Shown here piece after piece: positions 1-9,423 of a stretch of 40,719 nucleotides of DNA. Below the pieces are notes generated by a model. It searched no databases and had not been told where the DNA came from. It saw only the letters and a program-made list of their open reading frames with translations. The translations under genes were made by a program, and so were the position numbers. Numbering within the stretch: position 1 is the first letter of the stretch; the number at the start of each line of letters is the position of its first letter. Origin of the DNA: Planctomycetota bacterium (GTDB lineage: Bacteria; Planctomycetota; UBA8108; JACQVS01); NCBI GenBank assembly GCA_028280485.1, contig JANQLS010000191.1:1-40719 (forward strand). The letters are read 5' to 3'.

Positions 1-2634
1 GAATCTGAACTCATGGTCAGAATCACCTCGGATGATCCTGACGAACGCATGCCTCCAGTCGATGATCATCCAGAAGGATTGAGTAAAAATGAAATCGAAT
101 TGATTCGGAAGTGGATCCAGTCAGGGGCTCCCTGGGAAAAACATTGGGCTTACGAAAAACCCAAAACTCACCCAGCCCCGAAAGTTTCAAATTCGAACTG
201 GGCTAAGTCAAAAATCGATCCTTTTGTTCTCCATCGCTTAGATCAAAAAGGATTTAAGCCTTCACCAGAAGCCGATAAGGCGCAATGGTTGAGGAGAGTC
301 TCCTTCGATCTCACTGGCTTACCTCCCACCCAAGAAGAGCTTGAAAACTTCAAAGCGGATTCCTCTGAAGAAGCGCACACAAAAGTTGTCGAACGTTTAC
401 TGAATTCGAAGTCATTTGGTGAACGTTGGGCGGCGATGTGGTTAGACCTCGCTCGCTATGCCGACTCCCAAGGCTACGAGAAAGACAATCACCGAAGCAT
501 ATGGGCTTATCGAGATTGGCTCATCCAGAGCTTCAACGAAGACATGCCTTACGATGCGTTCACCATTAAACAACTCGCTGGGGACCTTCTCGAAAACGCC
601 ACGATCTCCGATCAAGTAGCGACAGCGTTCCACCGAAACACGCAAACAAATACCGAAGGCGGAACGGATGACGAAGAGTTCAGGCTCTCCGCTGTTATCG
701 ACCGAGTAAATACGACCTGGACAGTTTGGCAGGCCTCGACCTTCGGTTGTGTTCAGTGTCACTCTCATCCTTACGATCCCTTCGACCATAAGGAGTACTA
801 CAATTTTTTAGCTTACTTCAACAACACCTCCGATGCCGACCTGAACGATGATTTTCCTCGCCTAAAAGTCCCCTCCGATCCCGCTCAACACGAACGGGCA
901 AGAGAACTCGATAATGAGATCAAGGATCTCAGAAAAACTCTGAATCATTCGGGAAATTTGGCGACCGATCCCAAAGGCTGGAAGAAAGTAAAAGTTAAAA
1001 AAGTTGAGGGCCCGAATACGGCTAAGTTCCTGATCAACGATAACGAGGTTGAAATTGAAGGCACGGTTCCTCAAGGATCCACTTACAAAGTAGAGTTGAC
1101 GGGTCAGGGGAGAATCACGGCTCTAAAAATCAACCTCCTACCCAAAGAGCGAGATTCTAAAAAACTGCCCGAGCATGGTGCCGTACTTTCCCAATTAACA
1201 GCTGAATACTTCAACAAAGAAGGCAAGAAGGAACAGATCAAGTTTACGGAGGTCTTTGCTGAATCCTTAACCGGCCCCTTCGACCCTTACGAGAGTCTGA
1301 AGAAAGGGGCCCAAGGCGGGGGAAGTTTCCCGAAACTGTTCAAACCGACTTGGCTCGTTTTTGTCTTGGAAAAACCGCTTGTAAGAGATGCTGAGGATCC
1401 ATTTTTCCTCTACGTGAGTTGTCGAGTTCGTGGAGCCGAGACAAAAGGCGCCATCATCAACCGGTTTTCAATCGAACAATCCTGTGAGACGACATGGGAA
1501 AAACTGTTAACTTCACCCAAGCGAATTGAAGTCAAAGACAAATGGAATCAATTGAGAAGCGAGAGAAATAAAATTCGATCCATTACCGTACCGGTGATGA
1601 GAGAACGCCCCGAAAAAGCGAAGCGCCCAACGCACGTTTTTGTGCGCGGCAATTTCTTAGAAAAAGCTCAAGCCGTTCAGCCGAGAGTCCCCAGTTTAAT
1701 GGGAGATTTAGGCACGGAAGCATCCGCTCCTCGACTCAAGATGGCGAAGTGGATCGCCAACCCCGAGAACCCCCTGACCAGTCGAGTATTCGTCAATCGC
1801 ATCTGGGCTGAACTGTTTGGTCTGGGTATCGTAGAAACCATCGAAGACTTTGGAACGAAGGGAGAAGCTCCCAGCCATCCCAAACTCTTAGATGACTTAG
1901 CTTCAAGATTTCAAACCGAGCATCAGTGGAAGTTAAAATCCTTACTCAAAGAACTCGTTTTATCGGCAACATATCGACAAACTCACAAAGTGAGCCGGGA
2001 GCACTTAGAGAAAGACCCGCGCAATCGTCTATTTACGCGAGGGCCGAGGACTCGATTGACAGCAGAGATGATTCGCGACCAAGCCTTAAAAGCCTCTGGT
2101 TTGCTTTCAAAGAAAATGCTTGGCCCTTCTGTCATGCCCCCTCAACCCGACGGAGTTTGGACGGTGGTCTACTCTGGAGCAAGGTGGCGCGTTCCTAAAG
2201 GGGAAGATCGCTACCGCCGCGGACTTTACACCTACATGCGAAGAACGAGCCCCTACCCTAGTTTCTTAACCTTCGATGCTCCGAGCCGAGAAGTGTGTGT
2301 CGCTCGTCGAATCCCCACGAACACTCCCCTTCAAGCTTTGGTCACCCTGAACGATCCGGTTTACATCGAATGCGCGCAAGCATTAGCTAAGAAGATGATG
2401 GAGAAAGGGGGAGAATCCCTACTCGATCAAATCGCTTACGGCTACACGCTCGCCACTCAAAAAACGGCACCCCCTAAAGTGATTACAAAGCTCAGCCAAC
2501 TCTACGAAATTGCTAAAGTGAACTACCAAGAAGATAAAGAAGAGAGTGACGCCTTAGCGAAATCTCCCGGCGAAGCAGCGCTGGTACTCGTTGCGAATAC
2601 GCTTCTCAATCTCGATGCTGCTTTGACGAAATAA
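1..2634 (+). CDS. DUF1549/DUF1553 (PSD1) cytochrome-like protein, 5' end outside the window
   Basis: The frame is open from base 1, and the residues before the first Met (ESEL) continue a PSCyt1-type ending (ITSDDPDERMPP). The true start therefore lies upstream, and the CxxCH of the N-terminal PSCyt1 domain is missing from view. What remains is a DUF1549 region with the family-type motif CVQCHSHPYDPF near in-window residue 250, a central sugar-binding-like insert, and a DUF1553 C-terminus ending with the typical NTPLQALVTLNDPVYIE. The family is exported and greatly expanded in Planctomycetota and Verrucomicrobiota. It is usually paired with DUF1501, as here, and its biochemical function is unknown. 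The stop codon lies 9 nt before the DUF1501 start, and AAGGAAGA overlapping the stop can serve as that gene's ribosome site, so the two are probably one operon. A fuller homologue lies at 25994-29086. Confidence 0.93.
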   Translation, partial: ESELMVRITSDDPDERMPPVDDHPEGLSKNEIELIRKWIQSGAPWEKHWAYEKPKTHPAPKVSNSNWAKSKIDPFVLHRLDQKGFKPSPEADKAQWLRRVSFDLTGLPPTQEELENFKADSSEEAHTKVVERLLNSKSFGERWAAMWLDLARYADSQGYEKDNHRSIWAYRDWLIQSFNEDMPYDAFTIKQLAGDLLENATISDQVATAFHRNTQTNTEGGTDDEEFRLSAVIDRVNTTWTVWQASTFGCVQCHSHPYDPFDHKEYYNFLAYFNNTSDADLNDDFPRLKVPSDPAQHERARELDNEIKDLRKTLNHSGNLATDPKGWKKVKVKKVEGPNTAKFLINDNEVEIEGTVPQGSTYKVELTGQGRITALKINLLPKERDSKKLPEHGAVLSQLTAEYFNKEGKKEQIKFTEVFAESLTGPFDPYESLKKGAQGGGSFPKLFKPTWLVFVLEKPLVRDAEDPFFLYVSCRVRGAETKGAIINRFSIEQSCETTWEKLLTSPKRIEVKDKWNQLRSERNKIRSITVPVMRERPEKAKRPTHVFVRGNFLEKAQAVQPRVPSLMGDLGTEASAPRLKMAKWIANPENPLTSRVFVNRIWAELFGLGIVETIEDFGTKGEAPSHPKLLDDLASRFQTEHQWKLKSLLKELVLSATYRQTHKVSREHLEKDPRNRLFTRGPRTRLTAEMIRDQALKASGLLSKKMLGPSVMPPQPDGVWTVVYSGARWRVPKGEDRYRRGLYTYMRRTSPYPSFLTFDAPSREVCVARRIPTNTPLQALVTLNDPVYIECAQALAKKMMEKGGESLLDQIAYGYTLATQKTAPPKVITKLSQLYEIAKVNYQEDKEESDALAKSPGEAALVLVANTLLNLDAALTK

Positions 2635-2643
2635 GGAAGACTC

Positions 2644-4104
2644 ATGAACTATAACGATTACTTAAAAAATCAAACGCGCCGACACTTCCTTAAAGGTTGC
2701 TCGATGGGCTTAGGAGCCATGTGGCTCAATTTGGCAAATAACCAATTAAATGCGGCCCAAATTCAACGCGACCCCGCTCGTCCCTTAGCTGCACTTACCC
2801 CTCATTTCGCTCCGAAGGCCAAAAGAGTCATCTACTTGCACATGGCGGGTTCGCCGAGTCAATTGGAACTCTTCGATTACAAACCGGATCTAAAAAAATT
2901 AGACGGCAAAGAGTGCCCGAAAGAGTTTCTCGAAGGTAAACGATTCGCCTTTATCCAAGGTGTGCCTCGAATGTTGGGTCCCCAATTTCCATTCAAGCAG
3001 GTGGGAGAAAGCGGGCAATGGGTATCGGATCGACTCCCTCATTTTCAAAAAGTGATCGATGAAGTTTGTGTCATTCGATCGATGCATACCGATCAATTCA
3101 ATCACGCACCCGCTCAGTTGCTCTTACACACCGGAAACCCCAATTTAGGTAACCCTTCGATGGGATCCTGGGTAACTTATGGCTTAGGCACTGAAAACGA
3201 AAACCTACCGGGCTTCGTCGTTTTAGTCTCTGGAGGGAAAACCCCTTCAGCCGGTAAATCCATCTGGGGTTCAGGCTTCTTGCCGAGTGTCTACCAGGGA
3301 GTGCAATGCCGTTCGAAGGGAGACCCTGTTCTTTATCTCTCGAATCCCAAGGGCATCCCCCAAAAGATGCGCCGACATATGTTGGATGCACTCAAAGCCA
3401 TCAACGAAGAAACTTTAGAGTCCGTCGGCGATCCTGAAACGCGGACACGTATCGCTCAGTACGAAATGGCTTACCGCATGCAGATTCATGCCAGTGAGGC
3501 CTTTGACATTTCGAATGAGCCTAAAGACGTACATGAATTTTACGGTACTCAACCCGGTAAAGAATCCTTCGCCAACAATTGCCTCTTAGCTCGACGCTTA
3601 GCTGAAAGAGGAGTGAGATTCATTCAACTCTTCCATTGGGGTTGGGATTCTCACGGTGCCGGAGAAAACGAAGCCTTAAACGGTGGCTTTATTCGTCGTT
3701 GCAAAGAAACGGATCAATCTATAGCTGCATTGATTTCAGACTTAAAGCAACGAGGTTTACTCGATGAGACTTTGATCATCTGGGGTGGAGAGTTCGGTCG
3801 AACTCCGATGCGCGAGAACCGTGGAGGAACGAAGATGCGTTTCGTCGGGCGTGACCACAATCCCGGAGCCTTCACCATGTGGATGGCCGGTGGTGGAATT
3901 CAACCCGGTATTTCTTACGGTGAAACCGATCCTATCGGTTATCAAGTTGCTACGGATAAGATGAGCGCCAGAGACATGCAAGCCACTGTTTTGCACTTGT
4001 TAGGTTTTAATCACCAAAAGTTATCGTATCCCTTCCGCGGCCTTGATCAGACTTTACCGGGCGTAACAGAAGCAAGTCGGGTGGTGAAGGAGATATTGTT
4101 GTAG
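2644..4104 (+). CDS. DUF1501 family protein, Tat-exported
   Basis: This 486-aa protein starts at ATG with AAGGAAGA about 5 nt upstream. The N-terminus carries a twin-arginine signal (TRRHFLKG) followed by a hydrophobic stretch. The body is DUF1501, an alkaline-phosphatase/sulfatase-fold family: HMAGSPSQLELFDYKP near residue 65, the LLDETLIIWGGEFGRTP segment, and GRDHNPGAFTMWMAGGG in the C-terminal third. Members are almost always encoded next to a DUF1549/1553 protein, as here. The substrate is unknown. The related protein at 24532-26001 has the same order of motifs. The stop TAG is followed after 6 nt by a GTAG-headed hairpin. Confidence 0.93.
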   Translation: MNYNDYLKNQTRRHFLKGCSMGLGAMWLNLANNQLNAAQIQRDPARPLAALTPHFAPKAKRVIYLHMAGSPSQLELFDYKPDLKKLDGKECPKEFLEGKRFAFIQGVPRMLGPQFPFKQVGESGQWVSDRLPHFQKVIDEVCVIRSMHTDQFNHAPAQLLLHTGNPNLGNPSMGSWVTYGLGTENENLPGFVVLVSGGKTPSAGKSIWGSGFLPSVYQGVQCRSKGDPVLYLSNPKGIPQKMRRHMLDALKAINEETLESVGDPETRTRIAQYEMAYRMQIHASEAFDISNEPKDVHEFYGTQPGKESFANNCLLARRLAERGVRFIQLFHWGWDSHGAGENEALNGGFIRRCKETDQSIAALISDLKQRGLLDETLIIWGGEFGRTPMRENRGGTKMRFVGRDHNPGAFTMWMAGGGIQPGISYGETDPIGYQVATDKMSARDMQATVLHLLGFNHQKLSYPFRGLDQTLPGVTEASRVVKEILL

Positions 4105-4349
4105 CCCAAAGTAGTCCGCACCCTTTGCGGTGCGGATTTCCTTAGGAGGCTCATTCAGTTTCAAGAATACTCGATAATACAAGATTCCTTCATCGCTAGT
4201 AGCGCCTGGGCCCAGAATCGGCTCACGCCAAGATAGGGCCAGGCCAAACTTTAATATATAAGTAATCTTTGATTTTTAGCCTATAAAAAAAGGCCACCCA
4301 CATAGGGTGGCGCTACAGGGCTAATTTCACTTCACGTTAAATAATTGGG
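4105..4349. repeat. Intergenic hairpin cluster (GTAG-headed)
   Basis: This gap contains no gene I can support. It contains: GTAG at 4111-4114 followed by stem TCCGCACC/GGTGCGGA (4115-4122/4129-4136) and a short T run, which may also terminate transcription of the DUF1501 gene; GTAG at 4199-4202 followed by the palindrome CTGGGCCCAG (4206-4215); and a reverse-strand element with stem GCCACCC/GGGTGGC (4293-4299/4305-4311) whose GTAG is read as CTAC at 4313-4316. The last two share the GTAGCGCC head with the pair at 7475-7558. Confidence 0.75.
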
Positions 4350-5414
4350 CTACCTCTCAACCTCCACCACTGCTAAATAAATCGATGTCTTCCCTTCATG
4401 GGATGAATAGTAGCTCACATACAATTTACCTTCGTGCCAAACCAAGCCGGGGTAACTCGTATCTCCACCTGATGGCAGGGTAACTAATTCATCGAGTTTG
4501 TTGTTTTTTATATCTAATCTTGAAATCCCCGTGCGAACTTTCCCATCGTAAAAACGGGTCGCTGTGATGATCTCTCCACCTGGGATTTGAATCATATGCG
4601 GCCCTCCGATGCGCTTATTGAGTTCCTTCCAATTCCAATCCTTGTAAGGAGGTTTCGATCTTCCGATCATTCCCTTATGAGGATCACGCCTTAACAAACA
4701 CAAAGCCGATCCATCCTTCAGAAACAAAATTGAAGATTCATTAGGATAATTCTTAATCCCCAAATCTTTCACGTAAGTCTTAAACAATTTCCCATCGGTA
4801 CTTTTATAAAGTCTTACCGATCGTCCTCCCGAGGTTTGGTAAGCAATTCCGTAAGCCTCTTTACCCTTAAAGGTCACACGCCAAAGCCAGAAATTGGGGT
4901 CGCCCACATTTATAGCTTTCGACCATTTCTTTCCGTTATCACTCGTCCAAAACATCGACTGATGCTTCATCGCAGCCGGCTGATGGAGAGCTGAAGCTCC
5001 AAACAACATCAATTGATTGTCAGCGTTGATCGTAATCTTAGCGTCGCGAAGATCGCCCTTGGCTTGTTGAACAAAAGCATACGATTCCCACTTCTTCGCA
5101 TCCTTCGAGCCGATGATCCTCAATCCTCCATCAGGAGAGACGTGCCCCGCCCCTTCGCGAAACACACAAATCCAATTCCCCTTATAACGAATGAGATCGG
5201 TGAAAGCATTGTGCTTCCCTTGGTCCCAAATTTTTTGGACACGAATTAATCGTGCTTTCAATCCTTGCTTTGCCACCGGCTTCTCGGTGTACAATGCGGA
5301 ACTAGTAACGGGTAAATTTTCCTCAGGGAATCCAAAGCTAAGATTCTGATGGAGTGAAACCAATAACATGACCGTGATAATGAGTTTCATTAATTTAATC
5401 GTTGCTTGAGTCAT
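4350..5414 (-). CDS. Secreted sialidase-like beta-propeller protein
   Basis: This 354-aa protein (346 aa from the second Met) has an N-terminal signal peptide; MKLIITVMLLVSLHQNLSFG is the more natural beginning, which would put the start at 5390. The body resembles the sialidase/BNR-type six-bladed propeller superfamily: FTDLIRYKGNWICVFREG, a repeated Ser/Asp-box-like SxDxGKxW pattern (WTSDNGKKWSKA, KSTDGKLFKTY), and SYPGLVWHEGKLYVSYYSS near the C-terminus. Exo-sialidase activity is not proven, because such proteins in PVC bacteria are often of unknown substrate. It is transcribed divergently from the MmcQ-like gene and ends in a repeat cluster. Confidence 0.65.
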   Translation of the reverse strand: MTQATIKLMKLIITVMLLVSLHQNLSFGFPEENLPVTSSALYTEKPVAKQGLKARLIRVQKIWDQGKHNAFTDLIRYKGNWICVFREGAGHVSPDGGLRIIGSKDAKKWESYAFVQQAKGDLRDAKITINADNQLMLFGASALHQPAAMKHQSMFWTSDNGKKWSKAINVGDPNFWLWRVTFKGKEAYGIAYQTSGGRSVRLYKSTDGKLFKTYVKDLGIKNYPNESSILFLKDGSALCLLRRDPHKGMIGRSKPPYKDWNWKELNKRIGGPHMIQIPGGEIITATRFYDGKVRTGISRLDIKNNKLDELVTLPSGGDTSYPGLVWHEGKLYVSYYSSHEGKTSIYLAVVEVER

Positions 5415-5460
5415 CGCTTAATCCCAACGGATGGAAATTCTCTTTAAGGTGAAGGGTAAC

Positions 5461-5919
5461 ATGAAAGAAATTCGAACAATAATTTCTAAACTTCCCGAAG
5501 TTTCTGAAGGTACATCCTGTAAAAAAATAGCCTTTAAAGTCAAAGCTAAAAACTTTGTCTTTGTGGAGGAATTGGAGGATGGCCTCCATGTGATGTTAAA
5601 GCTCAAAAATTCCCTGAGCGAAGCTCAAGCTTTAGCCAAAAAAACACCATCGAATTTCAAAGCTGGCTTAAACGGCTGGGTGAACGCGACCTTCACCAAA
5701 AAAGTAAAAGCACCAAAGGGCTTACTAAAAAAGTGGATCGAAGAAAGCTTTTGTCTCATGGCACCCAAAAAGGTACTAGAGCAATTCACCTCTTCTCCCA
5801 CCCAAGCCAAAGCAGCGAAAAAAGTAACAAAAAAGAAAGTCAAAAAATCTAAAGTCACCACCAAAAAGACGAAGAAAAAAACCTCTAAGAAGAAGAAAAA
5901 GACGAGTAAAAAACGATGA
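5461..5919 (+). CDS. MmcQ/YjbR-like protein with lysine-rich H1-like tail
   Basis: I chose the ATG at 5461 because GAAGGG at 5451-5456 is well placed as a ribosome site. An in-frame ATG at 5431 would add 10 residues. The first ~105 residues match the MmcQ/YjbR pattern: LPEVSEGTSCKKIAFKV near the start, then KNFVFVEELEDGLHVMLKL and LNGWVNATF. The last ~45 residues are almost entirely Lys with Ser/Thr/Val (for example TKKKTSKKKKKTSKKR), like a histone-H1-type tail, which suggests nucleic-acid binding. The stop overlaps the sulfatase start as ATGA (5916-5919), so the two are probably translationally coupled although no functional link is obvious. Confidence 0.8.
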   Translation: MKEIRTIISKLPEVSEGTSCKKIAFKVKAKNFVFVEELEDGLHVMLKLKNSLSEAQALAKKTPSNFKAGLNGWVNATFTKKVKAPKGLLKKWIEESFCLMAPKKVLEQFTSSPTQAKAAKKVTKKKVKKSKVTTKKTKKKTSKKKKKTSKKR

Positions 5920-7436
5920 GAATTCTCGGCCTCCTATTAGCAACTTTACTTTTTAATCCGCTTAGCCTTTACGCTGAATCCCAACAACCCAACATCCTCA
6001 TTCTCTATGCTGATGATTTAGGGTACGGAGATCTCAGCATTCAAAATTCTGAATCTAAAATCCCCACTCCCCACTTAGACCAACTGGCCAAACAGGGTTT
6101 ACGATTTACCGATGGCCACTCCTCTTCAGGGATTTGCACTCCCAGTCGATATGCCCTGCTTACCGGTCGACATCATTGGCGTGATTTTCACGGCATCGTG
6201 AACGCATTCGGGAAGTCCGTTTTTAATAAAGAACGTCTAACTCTACCTGAAATGCTCAAAGAAAAAGGTTACAACACGGCTTGCATCGGAAAGTGGCATT
6301 TAGGTTGGAATTGGGATGCCATCAAAAAGCCAGAAGCGAAAGCCATTAAGCAAGGTCGCCGTCGTGCTTGGGGACCCGAAGCTTTTGACTGGAATAAAAA
6401 AATTCCCGACGGACCCTTAGCTCATGGTTTCGATCATTATTTCGGAGACACAGTCATCAACTTCCCCCCTTACGCTTGGATCGAAGATGACAAAGTGACC
6501 CAAGCTCCCGATGTTTGGATGGATACTAAGAAATGGAAAAAGATCAAAGAAGGGAACTGGGAGTGTCGCCCGGGCCCGATGGTCTCTGATTGGAATCCGT
6601 ACGATGTCATCCCCACCCTCACTCAAAAGGGCGTTGAGTACATCAAGAAACACAAAGGTTCGAAAAAGCCCTTCTTCTTGTTCTTTGGTTTTCCCTCTCC
6701 CCACGCGCCAATTATTCCCAACGATCAGTTCGATGGAAAAACTAAAGCTGGTCCTTATGGTGATTTCGTGTACGAAACCGATGATTCTTGCGGCCAAATG
6801 CTAAAAGCCTTGGAGGAATCCGGCCAAGCCGATAACACTATCGTAATCTTTACGGCAGATAACGGCCCTGAGCACTACGCTTACGCCCGCGATGCTAAAT
6901 TTAATCACTGGTCAGCGAAACCCTTCAGAGGTCTCAAGCGAGACATCTACGAGGGCGGTCACCACGTCCCCTTCATCATCAAATGGCCCAAATTGACAAA
7001 GCCCGGAACGACTTCCCACGCCTTAGTTTCTCAAATCGACTTCATGGCAACCTTCGCTGACTTCTTAGGCTTTAAACTTCCTAAAGATGCCGCTGAAGAT
7101 TCACACAGCCTTCTTCCACTGCTTACAGGCAAAGTCAATAAAGTTCGTGACACCCACATCCACAACACGAGAAAAGATCATTACGCCATTCGTCACGGCA
7201 ACTGGGTCTTGATCGATGGAAAGACTGGTTACTTGTCAGGTAAGCGACTGGGTTGGGAAGAGAGGCATAAATATCCCAAAGATGATAATCAACCCGTCGA
7301 ACTCTACGACTTAGAAAAGGATATCGGTCAACGTAAAAACCTCGCGTCCGAGCATCCCGAGAAAGTGAAAGAGCTCAAAGCCCTCTTAATAAAAATTCGA
7401 AAGCAAGGTTATTCGGCGCCACGCTTAGCTAAGTAA
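5916..7436 (+). CDS. Secreted formylglycine-dependent sulfatase (arylsulfatase A type)
   Basis: The protein is 506 aa with signal peptide MRILGLLLATLLFNPLSLYA. The S1-type sulfatase fold is clear: metal-binding YADDLGYGD (Asp33/Asp34), the maturation motif C74-T-P-S-R followed by ALLTGRH, in which Cys74 would be converted to formylglycine, GKWHLG near residue 125, and IVIFTADNGPE with the second metal site near residue 310. It is predicted to hydrolyse sulfate esters on glycans in the periplasm or outside the cell. The converting enzyme is not in the window. The start overlaps the upstream stop as ATGA. Downstream is a pair of inverted hairpin repeats. Confidence 0.95.
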   Translation: MRILGLLLATLLFNPLSLYAESQQPNILILYADDLGYGDLSIQNSESKIPTPHLDQLAKQGLRFTDGHSSSGICTPSRYALLTGRHHWRDFHGIVNAFGKSVFNKERLTLPEMLKEKGYNTACIGKWHLGWNWDAIKKPEAKAIKQGRRRAWGPEAFDWNKKIPDGPLAHGFDHYFGDTVINFPPYAWIEDDKVTQAPDVWMDTKKWKKIKEGNWECRPGPMVSDWNPYDVIPTLTQKGVEYIKKHKGSKKPFFLFFGFPSPHAPIIPNDQFDGKTKAGPYGDFVYETDDSCGQMLKALEESGQADNTIVIFTADNGPEHYAYARDAKFNHWSAKPFRGLKRDIYEGGHHVPFIIKWPKLTKPGTTSHALVSQIDFMATFADFLGFKLPKDAAEDSHSLLPLLTGKVNKVRDTHIHNTRKDHYAIRHGNWVLIDGKTGYLSGKRLGWEERHKYPKDDNQPVELYDLEKDIGQRKNLASEHPEKVKELKALLIKIRKQGYSAPRLAK

Positions 7437-7474
7437 ATTGTTTAGCCTCAAGCTACATTGCGCATTTATAGATG

Positions 7475-7558
7475 GCCTGGGACAAGCCCAGGCGCTACAG
7501 GTAAACTATAGGTATTTAAACTTTCATGATTCCTGTAGCGCCACCCCTTGCGGGTGGC
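7475..7558. repeat. Inverted pair of GTAGCGCC-headed hairpins
   Basis: Two hairpins point towards each other: GCCTGGG/CCCAGGC (7475-7481/7487-7493, reverse element, CTAC at 7495-7498) and GTAG (7535-7538) followed by GCCACCC/GGGTGGC (7540-7546/7552-7558). Their heads form an 11-bp inverted repeat (7491-7501 with 7532-7542). The arrangement resembles a BIME, a pair of REP elements in opposite orientation. A 67-codon open frame across this region reads through the hairpins and is not a gene. Confidence 0.75.
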
Positions 7559-7598
7559 CTCCCGAAAAAATCCACCAACTGATTGATAGGAAGAGAAC

Positions 7599-7757
7599 AT
7601 GGAAATCGAAAAACAAATCTACGATGAAATTGCGGAGATGATCCACAGCGACCAAAGCCCCGTGGGTATCGATGCGAAGAAGACGCATATCTATATCATT
7701 CATCTGCTTCAACGAATCGAGGAACGCTTGGATCGATTAGAGAAGGCGCAGTCGTAA
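7599..7757 (+). CDS. Small conserved-looking hypothetical protein (52 aa)
   Basis: ATG at 7599 is preceded by AGGAAGAG, a good ribosome site. The frame (MEIEKQIYDEIAEMIHSDQS, then PVGIDAKKTHIYIIHLLQR and a charged helical end) has coding-like composition and ends TAA. The peptide looks like two amphipathic helices joined by a Pro-Val-Gly-Ile-Asp turn. I recognise no named domain and propose no function. It follows the sulfatase at 162 nt and is convergent with the PQQ-like gene, with a strong hairpin between them. Confidence 0.72.
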   Translation: MEIEKQIYDEIAEMIHSDQSPVGIDAKKTHIYIIHLLQRIEERLDRLEKAQS

Positions 7758-7765
7758 GAGAAAGA

Positions 7766-7813
7766 ATTATTACCCGTAGCCAATTTCGGTTGAATTTGGC
7801 TACGGGTAATAAT
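7766..7813. terminator. 18-bp perfect stem between convergent genes, possible two-way terminator
   Basis: ATTATTACCCGTAGCCAA (7766-7783) pairs perfectly with 7796-7813 around a 12-nt loop. It lies exactly between the stop of the 52-aa gene (7757) and the stop of the reverse-strand propeller gene (7820), the right place for a bidirectional terminator. Each strand ends in a short A/T-rich run rather than a true U-tract. The stem contains GTAGCC, like the inverted repeat at 24413-24477, so it may be another mobile palindrome used as a terminator. Confidence 0.6.
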
Positions 7814-7819
7814 TGGAAT

Positions 7820-9169
7820 CTAGTTTTTCGCAATCTTATACAGCTTCGTCAATGACCGAACATAAACCGCGCCATTCGCAACGGCTGGGGTTGCCATACA
7901 CATCTCTTCGAGATCGTTGTTGGCCAAAATTTTAAATTCGGGTCCGGCTTGCACCACCACCGTGTTTCCATCTTCATTAAGGCAGAAGATTTTCCCATCG
8001 TAAGCCCATGGGGAACTCGTAAAGCTCATCCCTCTCCCTAAGCGCTTTTTCGAATAGACGACTTCACCGGTTTTAGCTTTGTAACAGGCCATGAAACCAC
8101 GATCTAAAAGCACGTAGAGATACTCACCGTAAGTAAGTGTCGAAGGATTGTAAGGAGCCGCGAGAGGTTGATACCACGCGATGAAATCGTTTTTAGTCTC
8201 TCCTTTTTTGAGAGAAATATCTCCCTTAGCCCCAGGCTTGATTCCATAAATCGGTCGATGGCGATCTAAGATATAGCCAGAACTCACGATCAACAGGTCC
8301 CCCACTGAATAAGGGGTTGCAATCGTGATGCTCGACATGCCTTTGTAATCCCATAGAAGATTTCCTTTGAGATCGTAAGATCGAACTCGCCCCGTTCCCG
8401 GAGTAATGATTTCACTTCGGAGTTTGTTTTTCCAGAGGTAAGGAGTCGCCCAGTTACTTCCTTCTTCTCGATTCTTTCGCCAAAGTTCGTCGCCCGTTTT
8501 TTTGTTGAGGGCTAAAAGGTAGGACTGCTTTTGGTTGTCGTTAACGATGATTAAACTATCACCCACAAGAATGGGAGAAGCTGCACTCCCCCAACCATAG
8601 CGATAGGGATTGGCTTCGATGGCTTTTTCCCAGATTTTTTCTCCATTTAAATCGTAGGCGTAAACCCCCACGTTTCCGAAATAAGCATAAACTCGTTCGC
8701 CATCGGTTACCGGTGTTTCAGAAGCGTAAGTGTTTTTGATGTGAATGGGTTCATCGGGTTTACTACTCTTAGCCTTTTTCTCCCAGATGGTTTTTCCAGT
8801 TTTCGTGTTGATACAAAAAACCGTCCAGTGGTGAACAAAGGGTAGAGGATCTTTACGATCGCCTCCGTAGTAGAGTCCTTTTTTAGGATCGTGATCTTTA
8901 CCTTCGTTCACAGCAGAGAGGATAAAAAGCTTGTCCCCCCAGACGATGGGCGACGACCAACTACGCCCGGGTATCGGAATCGACCACACAACATTCTTTT
9001 TGGTGTCCCATTCTGAAGGCAAATTCTTCTCTTTTGAAACACCTCGGGAATCAGCCCCACGAAACGAAGGCCAATTGTGATCAGCCTGTAGTGCCGAACT
9101 CAAGGTTAATACGGCGGGGAGTAACGCTAAAAAATAAAGCTTTAACAGCTTGCCCAATTTCATAGTCAT
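7820..9169 (-). CDS. Secreted PQQ-like (BamB-type) beta-propeller protein
   Basis: This 449-aa protein has a signal peptide (hydrophobic residues about 10-28, cleavage near ALQA-D). The mature part opens with NWPSFRGADSRGVS, typical of the large PQQ-binding-like propeller family in PVC bacteria. It contains repeated blades with the GDKLFILSAVN, TGKTIWEKKAK and GDELWRKNRE style (tryptophan-docking motifs). These proteins resemble quinoprotein dehydrogenases but usually lack proven enzymatic activity. No catalytic pair or heme motif is visible, so a structural or binding role is equally likely. Start alternatives are Met1 and Met3 (MTMKLGK). It is divergent from the serine hydrolase at 9424. 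Confidence 0.85.
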   Translation of the reverse strand: MTMKLGKLLKLYFLALLPAVLTLSSALQADHNWPSFRGADSRGVSKEKNLPSEWDTKKNVVWSIPIPGRSWSSPIVWGDKLFILSAVNEGKDHDPKKGLYYGGDRKDPLPFVHHWTVFCINTKTGKTIWEKKAKSSKPDEPIHIKNTYASETPVTDGERVYAYFGNVGVYAYDLNGEKIWEKAIEANPYRYGWGSAASPILVGDSLIIVNDNQKQSYLLALNKKTGDELWRKNREEGSNWATPYLWKNKLRSEIITPGTGRVRSYDLKGNLLWDYKGMSSITIATPYSVGDLLIVSSGYILDRHRPIYGIKPGAKGDISLKKGETKNDFIAWYQPLAAPYNPSTLTYGEYLYVLLDRGFMACYKAKTGEVVYSKKRLGRGMSFTSSPWAYDGKIFCLNEDGNTVVVQAGPEFKILANNDLEEMCMATPAVANGAVYVRSLTKLYKIAKN

Positions 9170-9423
9170 GTTCTTGATCCTTGAAGAATTATTGTGAATT
9201 AAAGGTTCAGGATAGGGTTTTTACAGACAATATTCACGATCTTTCAGGATCCATCGGTGAATTAATTGATGAGATTTCCCCATGTTCACTTATCCTCGTC
9301 TCCAGGTCTCTAAATTCTTAAAAACAAACTTCAAGATGTAAGCAATTCGAATGAAAAACGTCTTTATGCTCATTAAGTCCTTTCAAATTGGGTGTAAATA
9401 TCGAAACCGTCGGGATAAATAGC

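Noticed and set aside
7438..7641. 67-codon frame after the sulfatase
   Set aside because: It crosses two palindromic repeats and overlaps the better-supported 52-aa gene in another frame.
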